DNA from: Corythucha ciliata
Lineage: Eukaryota > Arthropoda > Insecta > Hemiptera > Tingidae
NCBI GenBank assembly: GCA_038030265.1
Contig: CM075942.1
Location: 50,186,751-50,250,750, forward strand
Direction of reading: 5' to 3'
Length of the DNA: 64,000 nucleotides
Positions within the stretch are counted from its first letter, which is position 1; each line of letters opens with the position of its first letter. Both the position numbers and the translations under genes were made by a program. Of this stretch, positions 55,740 to 64,000 are shown in pieces. Below the pieces are notes generated by a model. It made no database searches and was not told the origin of the DNA. It was given only the letters and a program-made list of their open reading frames with translations.

Positions 55740-56880
55740 CGCTGCCCTAAATTGAGAAAAAACGCAATATTTTCCAGCTTCTAGAAGCCCTTACACGGTA
55801 CAAATTGCAATAAAACATTTATTATATATTATTAGCACACATTATTAACTATTACACTAACTTATATTATTATACACTAATTAAATATTAATATCAACAC
55901 TTATTACATGTATGTATAAAATAAATAAAAATACACCAATTCGTGCTATACCTCGACGTAACTTTGCCGGTATAATGAAGAAATAGAACTATTTGCTATA
56001 TTCGGAAAGCTTAGTTCACTGCTAAAACCGAGCTACCAGAGGCAACTTTGCCACTAAAACACTTATGAAATACGCTAATTTTCAGTTTTTACAGGTACTT
56101 TAAAGGCTAAAATTGACAGGAAGGCTAATGTGCTGTTAGAGTCACTATGTGGCTGAAAGCTTGGAAAAGACTCTAATATGTGAGGCTAAAATTGAGAAAA
56201 TTCGCGGATCCTCGATACAATTGCCAGCCAAAATTGAAAACAAAAAAAAAACAAAAAAAAAAAAAACATTATTGTGCTAAAATTGTCCCCTGCAAAAAAT
56301 TATAAAAAGCGTTTATTCCCAGCCAAAATCGAGAAAAGGCGTTAATTCACAGCAAAAAATCGATTAAACCGGAATTTGTTTGGTGCCCTTTTTACGGTTA
56401 AGATTTAGAAATACCGCTATATAAATGCGCTGGTTTTGGGGACGTTCCGAAGCCATAATTGATAAACAAACACAAACGCTAGCTGAAAAAAATCACTAAT
56501 TAGCTGCTAAAATTGAGGAAAAGCGCTAATTCGCGACAGAAAATGAGATAAAACTCGCAAGACTATAATACAAGAAGGTGAAGTAAACGCTAATTTGCGG
56601 TTAAAATTGAACTAAATTGCGGATAAAACTGAGATTAATCACTCTTTCACGGTTAAAATCGAGATAAAGCGCTCGCATTCACAGCTGAAATAGGTAGGAG
56701 GGGGATTGGCGGCTAAAACTAAGATATTATTTCCGGGTTTAAAATTTAGAAAATCTCTAATTCGATGCAAACATTGAGATAATACGCCAAATATTTGCGG
56801 CTATAAAGCTGTGATAATTCGCTAATTCCCGACTAAAATTTCGCGGTATCTATAAACGGTCATGGCCAAGCTTGAGAAAA
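55740..56880 (+). repeat. Family B decayed ~30-bp tandem array
   Basis: GCTAAAATTGAGAAAA, CTAATTCGCG and AAAACGCTAATT words recur about 30 times over ~1.1 kb at ~30-base spacing, interrupted near 55810-55960 by an AT-rich patch and near 56250-56270 by A-runs. Confidence 0.8.
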
Positions 56881-56975
56881 CGCCATAATTTAACGAATCG
56901 TTATGCTCCTTGTTTATTCAGAGATTAAAGGCCCCGCCCAAGGGAACTGACGCGCCATGAAAACCATTTTCCGCA

Positions 56976-57608
56976 TTTTTATGGGTTTCCACGTGTGGTA
57001 TCAATTCGCGTTCTGTCTCCAGTAGCACAGAACGTGAAACCCACGAAACTAACGTTAGCAAAAGGAACCTCACAAAGATATCTGCCCTGGGCCTCGGCGG
57101 TGGTATTGGTCCGCCCCTGTTCATGCTCTTTGGTGAGAGGGAAACGATTGGCATGCATCGCGATCAACTTATAGGGCGGTTTATACTGTTCATTCTGCTC
57201 AACAGTGGCTGTAGTACGGGCCTTTGAAGGGATTAAGTATGGTTCAATGGAGCAGTGGGCGCCATTGAAAAATCTGGCTTCTTGAGATACGTCACGAAAT
57301 GGTTGAAATTTTCGGTGGCCCAATTGGCAATTCCCAGAAGATAACTCGACACACGTATACATACAGCCAGCCATCAGCTTGGGGCTCAGAATAAAGGGAA
57401 GCCGTCGCGTCAGTCGACGACCGTCCCCTCGAAAGGGTCGTCCATTGACCATGCCACCGTACACAGTATAGAAACGCGTCGAATTCAAAATACTGCGTGG
57501 GCTGACGTCGCAGCTTACTGGTGTATGGTGTACGGCGACTTTGTAGTAATTTAGTTTGTATAGAACATAAGTCCTAAGTGTTACTATTCGACGTTTGAAA
57601 GTTTAACA
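56976..57608 (-). CDS. Unidentified open frame, GC-richer than surroundings
   Basis: The minus-strand frame is open for about 200 codons from a stop near 57608 to TAA at 56976-56978. The first ATG falls ~13 codons into the 169-codon part (YGGMVNGRPFRGDG); the 5' part opens without an ATG-based start near the top. The translation has mixed composition (SPKLMAGCMYTCVELSSGNC, ANRFPLTKEHEQGRTN, FANVSFVGFTFCATGDRTRI) with nine Cys and many Arg. No signal peptide, zinc-finger spacing or transposon motif is clear. GC content is visibly higher than the flanking repeat array and AT-rich DNA. An AATAAA lies ~75 bases downstream of the stop on the minus strand (near 56920). It could be an exon, a decayed element or chance; I cannot assign a function. 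Confidence 0.35.
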
Positions 57609-57925
57609 AAAACAATGACTTAACGCAAAAATAATTAAGTTATGTCCCCTGGGGTTTCAAACATTTTTTTTTCCTTGTTCACGATTTTCTTGGTCTCTGA
57701 TGGAAATGAAAGACCGATCGTGCGTGAACTATTCGACTATTGTCTTATTAATTCACTTTCTGATCATTTTTATTATGAAAAGAAAAAAAAGCCGAGGTGT
57801 TTAGTAAAAAAGACCTAACGGATCATTTTCATTATTTTTTTTTTGTTCCCTCTCAAGGACTTATAAAGTTTGACGTTCATTTCACAGGACGTGATTCGTG
57901 TAGGATGATGCCCATCCATTACACG

Positions 57926-57926
<1 letters not shown>

Positions 57927-57968
<42 letters not shown>
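57927..57968. repeat. Poly(T), 42 bases
   Basis: Longest pure homopolymer in the window. On the minus strand it would be a poly(A) tail, but no retroelement is recognisable at 57969 and above. Confidence 0.95.
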
Positions 57969-57973
<5 letters not shown>

Positions 57974-58803
57974 ATTATATCCGATCTGTATTGTGTAATA
58001 AGTTATTTTTAATAACTAGGGGAGCTTACACCCCCACCCGCTTCCTCATGACTTACACGCTCACTCTCCAATTTTTAAAAAAGGAGCAACACAACACGTA
58101 CAATTACATCCATCGTTCCCGTTTGTTAGAAATTGTTGTTTTTTCGATCAGAATTACACAACTACAAATTTGTGAATAAAGCAACATCTTTCGTGAAATT
58201 TCCTTTATAATTAAAAAGTTAAATCGCGTAAAGTGGTGGCGCTTCTTAAAAATGTTGTGTATAATAACAGGCCGGTTTAATTATCCGACTTTCACTTAAA
58301 TGCCTGGGGGCATAAATATATTCAAATGGATGGTGCGGGAGTTGTTGGAAAGAGAAAAAATATGGATAGATGGATGAAAAAAAAAGAAAAAAAGAACGAT
58401 AATAGCAATAAATATCGCTCCGGTTGTTGGGGGGGGGGGGGCTATAGTTTAAAACGCGTGTTATTACGTTTGCCGAATGCCTCATATTTTTGTCAAGTTC
58501 TCACAACTTTGTAATGTCTTTAGTAAGGCTGAGGCTGACGACTGGTGTGACACGGCCAGACCCGTTGTGCAATCCCCTCGGATTTTTGTTCTCTCTGAGA
58601 AAATAGCGAAACTTTCTGTCACGTATATATTTTTCAAACCTTCATATTCACTCGCGGGCGCCTTTTCAATGTGATGCCGCACGGTCTCGCGCCGCACGTG
58701 TTTGCCTATAATTCTGTCTCCTGAAACTTGCTCAATGAGGGAAAATTCAATTAAACTGTACCCTCTTTTAGTGAGTGAATCGCGTTAAACCGTTAACGCG
58801 GTC

Positions 58804-58810
<7 letters not shown>

Positions 58811-58834
<24 letters not shown>
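58811..58834. repeat. (GA)n microsatellite
   Basis: Twelve GA units, followed by an A-run. Confidence 0.95.
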
Positions 58835-59269
58835 AAAAAAAAACGAATAATAAATTTCAGCGTCTTGAACTTTCTCGAACACATATTAGAGAGTTTGTGT
58901 GTTCTCTCCCTCGCGCTCTTCATCACAGTCTTTGAAAAGAATAGTTTAAGTAACAATGAACAAGCATTAAGCGAGTTCCAATCAATATAACAATGGCTCG
59001 CGACCCTAAATACCTGGCGGGGATTGTCTCGGCCTTTGAACGACAATAGATCCCCCATTTGCTGGTGAATTAGCTTTTATCGCATATACAGAACAGGAAC
59101 GGGTTCACTATGTGTTGTATGTGCCCCATCACCCACTCTCCACACTGCACGAACTTGAGAAAACCTCAGGATACACAGTATCAACCGATTTTTTACATTT
59201 TGGTTTAAATTTTAAGATTTGGTTTTTAGCTGAACCATCTGTGAAAATCATGGACCACGCCGGGCTCGA

Positions 59270-60300
59270 GTCTCACATTGGACGCAATGTCTGAGAAATT
59301 TGCTCATCAAATTTGGGCATTGATTAGGAGGCTTTTTCGAATAAATCTCATTCAGCGGGCCTGCCTTCTGACCAATTTTACGGGCTTGGCTCTTCTTAAA
59401 ATTATTTCACGAGGTTGTCTCTTTCAGAATATCACGGGAATAATCATTATTTCAGAATTTCACGGGGTTGGCTGATACGAAAAGGCAATTTCGCCGAGTT
59501 GGCTCTAAAAAAAAATCTGTTCCGCGAGCTTGTTTCATGCAAAACTTAATTTTGAGGGCTTGGCTATTCACAAAACCAATTACACATACACGGGGCTTTA
59601 GTCATTAGAAAAATGAATTTCCCGGGTCTCAAACAAAAATTGCTGGGGTGGGTCACTTTATAAAAAACCAATGTCGCGAGTTTCAAACAAAATTCGCGGG
59701 TAGGCTCGCTGAAAAACCAATTTTGCTGGTTCGACTCTGTGGAAAATCAATTTCACGGGTAATTTCAACAACTTCGTTGGATTTTCTGGCTAAAAAATCA
59801 ATTTCACTTGCAATATGTGTGAGAAAGTTCACTTGCTAGGAAATTATCCAATCAAATCGTGTTCAAAATTACCTTGAGGTTGAAAAAAATGGAAACCTTC
59901 GAGTTAGTCTTGATTTTTATGTTTTTTGGTGTGCTGAATCCGAATCTACAAACAACATCAACATCAACATCAACATGAAACATAAAAATCAAATTTAAAC
60001 CCGAGTTTTCCCTTTTTTCCACGTCCAACTAATACCATCTGACTGTATTACGACGATATTTGGCACTCAACGACTTAACTGCACGAGGTTTTCTCACTAA
60101 AAAGTCAATGTCACTGGTGTTGCTCAACAACAGAGCAATTTCGGGGGCTTTGGACTCTAAAATAACCAATTTCGTCGGCATTCAGTAAAAAAGTAATTTC
60201 GTCTCACTAAAAGCCATTTTGGGGGTTTTGCTTATAAAAAGCAATTCCGAGGGTTTCACTCGATAAATACCCAGTTTTTTCCGTTTTTTTCGCCAAAAAA
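59270..60300 (+). repeat. Family A decayed tandem array
   Basis: Units with TTTCACGGGGTTGGCT, AAAAACCAATTTTGCTGG and GGCTCGCTGAAAAACCAATT recur about 25 times at 28-40 base spacing, interrupted at 59880-60080 by a palindrome with a (CAACAT)n loop. Confidence 0.75.
59905..59995. repeat. Palindrome with (CAACAT)n loop
   Basis: CTTGATTTTTATGTTT and AAACATAAAAATCAAA pair across a loop holding four CAACAT-type units (59955-59976). Confidence 0.7.
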
Positions 60301-60784
60301 GCAATGTGGCTCTCCCTTGGGCGTACGCAAGTGGGCGCAGGGGTGGGCCTTGGTCCCCCAGATGGTAGGGGTTTTTGTCATACAAATGCACCTGTTGTTT
60401 GAAACTTACCTTCATCGCTAAATATCTACGAGTATTCATCTGAGTGATTAAGGGGAGTTGCACGGATGATTCCTAGTCTACAGTACTCGGCACATATACA
60501 CTTTCCCGCCTTATTTCTGCACCAATCCTGGTTTTTAACGAGTCGTTTCGATCTCCAGGAAATTCGGCATATGCGGTAGTATTCCTTTTTTCAAATATGT
60601 CGAAGTAGAAGCGTGAAATTTTAAATTTTAAGGAGATTACATATGCACTCGGGAACGTGTGCTCTTCTAACTATCAATCAATTCGCGGAGATTGTTTGCC
60701 TTCCCCCCCCCCCCCAAATGAAAATGTTGCGTACGCACATGGGTTCTCCTGGAAATTTAATTCGCAAAAAAAAAAAAAAAAAAG
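60301..60784. other. No recognised gene
   Basis: A C-run of 13 lies at 60703-60715 and an A-run of 17 at 60767-60783. Open frames have no motif. Confidence 0.4.
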
Positions 60785-61045
60785 ATTTCGCTCCGGCAGC
60801 TGGCGGTCGGAAAGAGTGCACTTCATTCCGTATACGGATACCCTAAGCCGTCCCAGAAGTAATAATTTTGATACCATAATTTGTTTCATTAAGCCGAACT
60901 TCTTCCTCTATTTTCACCACCATTTCTTCAAAATGTCGAAAAGTTTTGGTAGTTTTCCAAGGGCTTTGTTATATTAAATTTTTGTGCCGTATTTTATAAT
61001 AAACGTGTGAATCCAAGCGATTTTTTTGAAATTCCATCCCCCCTC
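60785..61045 (+). repeat. Dispersed repeat D, copy 3
   Basis: TTTCGCTCCGGCAGCTGG, GAGTGCACTTCATTCCG, ATACCCTAAGCCGTCCCAG, CCGAACTTCTTCCTCTATTT, AAGGGCTTTGTTATATTAAA and GCGATTTTTTTGAAATT. Matches 8430-8556 (plus) over its first half and 49610-49845 (minus) over most of its length. Confidence 0.88.
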
Positions 61046-61154
61046 CCATCAAAGTTTTCGGTAAATCTCAATGGAACCCAGGGCTTTTGTTACATTAAAT
61101 TATTGGGTCGAATATTAGAGCGCTAAGATGAACTAGTGAAGTTCAACGCTATTT

Positions 61155-61285
61155 TAGTGCATTTCATTCAAAAAATGCACTATTGGTCTCGGCCTGATGG
61201 TCGCACATATAGGTTGTGATACTTTTTTTTCACGTTTCAGAACCCCTAGAACACGAATCCGAGGTCGGTTCGATTTGATATGTAT
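61155..61285 (+). repeat. Dispersed repeat F, copy 3
   Basis: TAGTGCATTTCATTC, AAATGCACTATTGGTCTCGG, CAGAACCCCTAGAACACGAA and CGAGGTCGGTTCGATTTGAT. Full match to 34531-34659 on the opposite strand. Confidence 0.88.
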
Positions 61286-62999
61286 AAATACCTTGGGCTA
61301 GGGTAGTGGTTTTTGGGCCCCACGGAGGACCATTTAGCTGCGATTTTTTTCACGGACCATCGGACACTCTGACCAGGGAAGAGCTATTACGCAGCCTTCT
61401 CCCCCCGCCATCACGACACGATGTGCCACTGGGCTTTTGAACTTCCTCGCGGGCCAATGGGGAACTTGACGATTTTTTTTTTAGTGTCGCAATCGAAAGA
61501 ATAGGTTAAGGGAATAAGACTACCATTACGCAAACCATAAAATTATCATCCGAAACAATTTAAATAATTTTCTATAAAAAGCAGTGGGGTAAAAGTGGTG
61601 GAATGGGCAGGGTGAGGAATGGTTGTTTTGTGACGTGGAAGAGCATTAGGCTCAGCAGGTGGCGTTATCAGTGTTTGTGTTCACGCGGTTATGTCTTATC
61701 GTTGAAAGATAGATTTGAACTTCAGAGCTATTGGGATTAATTTAGTAATGCCTCCGAGAAAAAATCCGTATTATTGTTTAGTTCCGGGATGTTTATCCAG
61801 CAATGAGACTTACTGTGTTGTAATTTCAATCTCTCAAGATTCTCAATAACAAAACTGATTAACTGATAACCTCGGAGTTGTTTACACACACACAGAAAAG
61901 CAATGCTCTTTGACGTCACAAGGGGGACCGCTCCCACCCACTCCAAGTCGAACAGCTGAATTTACACTCAAAGTTAAAATTCAATTAAAAATCACAGACT
62001 GAACAGAATTAGATGCGGTTTTCATTATACTACTTAGGTAATGGCCTATTATGACGTGAAAGGGCTAAAATGAAAAAAACTGGCACATGCAAGTTCCCCA
62101 TTAGGTACCGCTCTGGAGCCACGGAAAGTTGACTAAAACGCGTAACGCTCTTTTTTGAACCATTTCAAGTGGTTGCATACCCCCACCCAATTATTGGGAT
62201 CATTTCTCTTTCGTATGTTCTCGCCACCTCCACGTGTTTAGGTTTTATGGGCTCTTAATGAGGTTGCCAGGACTTTATGAGCGTGTCTTCATGGCTATGT
62301 ATAATCGCGGAGAAATCTAGTTTACTATTTAGGTCTTTAAATAATGATTTCTGGGGGAGAACGACCCTGTAAAATATAATAAAAAGAGAACCCCCTCCCC
62401 AATAAATAAAAAGACACAACATACCTCATGTTAGTAACTTACTGATCGATCGTCTTTCATCTTATGGAGTGGTCCCACCCTTGAAGTCGTATATACGCGT
62501 TCGCTTTTTCTTAAAACTAGAATAAGCTACAGGAAGCTCAGAAAGAGCCGTCGCGAGAAAGACAAGATGGCAGTTAGCGCACACTTGCTGCGAAAGGGAT
62601 GGCTGGTGAGGGGGGGAGCTTTAGTATTCAGGGCGATGAGTGAGACAAAATAGGCGAGAAACGACGAAGACCGCACCATCACATAGGGTGAACATTGCGA
62701 AAGAGCTGGTGTGGACAGATATCGTGAGGTTCCGCCTTACGTAGTAAAGAGGGGAACGGGGTAGAAGGAACGTCGGCAACCCACGAAGATTTGAAAAACA
62801 TAAAACAAGACGAAATTTTAGTAAAAGAAAACATCTTTTTATTGAAAATATTACTTTTTTTATTTATTTTTATACTTTTTTAAAAATTAAAACGATTTTT
62901 CACATCTCATCATCGACTTCCACGGATACAAAACATATAAATAATTATTAAAATCTTTTGATCTGTCAGTTCTTGAGCAATTAGTTAAATCTACAATGC

Positions 63000-63020
63000 T
63001 GGTGGGTGGGTGGGTGGGTG
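63000..63020 (+). repeat. (GGGT)n, G-quadruplex-type tract 1
   Basis: Five GG/GGG runs separated by single T. Confidence 0.85.
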
Positions 63021-63292
63021 TTTTGCGGGGGTCATATTAGACACCAGATACAACAATAATTTATCTCTATAGGTGAAAATCTGGTTCGGAAAAGTACACA
63101 AAAAAGTAATATCTTTAGGGTCGAATTTTAACCTTTCCATGAAGCAATTCAAATAAAAAATTTGTACTTTAATAATATTATTTTTTTTTTTCATTGTTAC
63201 GGAATTGCTTTATTATTTATTACTTTAAACGATATAATGATTGAGACTAGGCTGACATTAAAAATTCAGATCATTACGCCTTGTTTCCCAAC

Positions 63293-63312
63293 GTGGGTGG
63301 GTGGGCGGGGGG
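63293..63312 (+). repeat. (GGGT)n, G-quadruplex-type tract 2
   Basis: Three GGG runs separated by single T or C and a final run of six G, on the same strand as tract 1, about 290 bp away. Confidence 0.85.
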
Positions 63313-64000
63313 ATTTAAAAAATATTAAATTAACGGCTATGTACAAAGTAATAATAATTTATATGTTACACGGCTTGACTTAAGTAAAATTTTTATTCTG
63401 TTACTAACGATAAGAGAAAAAAAAATACAGTAGATCATTTGACTATACTGGCACTGTTAAATTCGTAAATTCACAGAAATAATTTATACAAAAATGCGGT
63501 TATTAAATACAGTACATACAATATAAATAAAATAAAAATAAAAAAACGAAATGCGTCAGTAGGACGAGGGGGATTTCCCTTTTGTTTATAGTTATACTTG
63601 TTCGTTGAACACAAAGGGCTTTCTCGGAAGAAAAAAAACTTAACGATTTTTAGCATCAAGGTAACATTAACAATTAACATTATTCTAGAAAAGAAAATTA
63701 GAGATTTTTGAAGGGGTTTACTTTTATTTTTAAATGCTAACACAATAACAGCATCGACCGAAGACGGAGATTTTCAACAGTAACATCACAATTAAAGGGA
63801 ACATTAAAACGTGAATAATCTTAGAACGAATAAACGGACCAACGACGAAGTTTATACGATTAAAAAATTGAGCAAGCGAGTATTTGAGCCGGGCGCGACT
63901 ACCGATTTTTTTTTTTTTCGCAGTATAGGGACGAACAAAGGGAAGGGCTCGATTTGGATTCGGTGGTGATTGTTGATTAGCGTCGTCGTCTCCAAAGTTG

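Larger units (their letters stand above)
57609..59269. other. AT-rich stretch with homopolymers, no recognised gene
   Basis: Contains the T42 run, 13 G at 58429-58441, a (GA)n tract and short motif-free open frames. Confidence 0.45.
61286..64000. other. AT-rich stretch, no recognised gene
   Basis: CAAGTTCCCCATTGG lies on the minus strand near 61455 and a variant on the plus strand near 62092. (GGGT)n tracts are at 63000-63020 and 63293-63312. The last 1.2 kb is very AT-rich. Open frames have no motif. Confidence 0.45.

Noticed and set aside
61300..61480. hAT-like end GTGGTTTTTGGGCCCC with facing GGGGAAC region
   Set aside because: The inverted match is too poor and no 8-bp duplication was found.

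Overview
The window looks like intergenic or intronic DNA from an animal genome, most likely an arthropod and probably an insect. The evidence is a coding relic of the metazoan deubiquitinase MINDY-3, animal-type Jockey/CR1 and RNase-H-bearing LINEs, Ty1/copia and Ty3/gypsy remnants, PIF/Harbinger sequence, many foldback elements with hAT-, Tc1/mariner- and piggyBac-type target duplications, long homopolymers, and no bacterial-style gene packing. I cannot name the species; an insect such as a hemipteran is only a guess. I see no intact host gene, rRNA, CRISPR array or prokaryotic operon. Nearly everything recognisable is a decayed or non-autonomous mobile element, often nested.

Layout. 1-6.3 kb is a nest of retroelements: a copia reverse-transcriptase fragment on the minus strand, a CR1/Jockey-like LINE on the plus strand split by a 149-bp hAT-type MITE, a 417-bp foldback capped by a tRNA-like fold, and a copia gag fragment interrupted by a 5'-truncated Jockey copy with a 12-bp target duplication. 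That Jockey copy is itself split by a 113-bp insertion with a 10-bp duplication. 8-9.5 kb holds dispersed repeats, a Harbinger transposase relic and a foldback. 12.2-13.3 and 28.9-30.0 kb are two copies of one ~1.1-kb module ending in decayed ~30-bp tandem repeats. 22.9-23.9 kb is an RNase H fragment of a LINE. 24.5-25.1 kb is a tandem pair of TTAA-flanked MITEs with a 259-bp hAT MITE inside the second. 31-35 kb is rich in foldbacks and in a family that begins ACAGGGTGT.

The most gene-like block is 41.2-46.5 kb. On the minus strand lie a copia protease plus pre-integrase fragment and, just downstream, an intronless, frameshifted retrocopy of MINDY-3 with an internal deletion and a ~220-bp insertion. 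On the plus strand lies a Ty3/gypsy gag-protease-RT-RNase H region with few lesions and no visible integrase. 47-52 kb returns to nested foldbacks and dispersed repeats. 55.7-56.9 kb is another tandem-like array, followed by an unexplained GC-richer open frame. 57.5-64 kb is AT-rich with homopolymers, dispersed repeats and two G-quadruplex-type tracts.

Two features recur across the window: two families of decayed ~30-bp tandem arrays (A, related to AAGCCAATTTCGTG; B, related to CTAATTCGCGGCTAAAA), and at least sixteen pure G or C runs of 9-13 bases. Nothing suggests the genes cooperate; the story is layered insertion, duplication and decay. Boundaries marked approximate were judged by eye.
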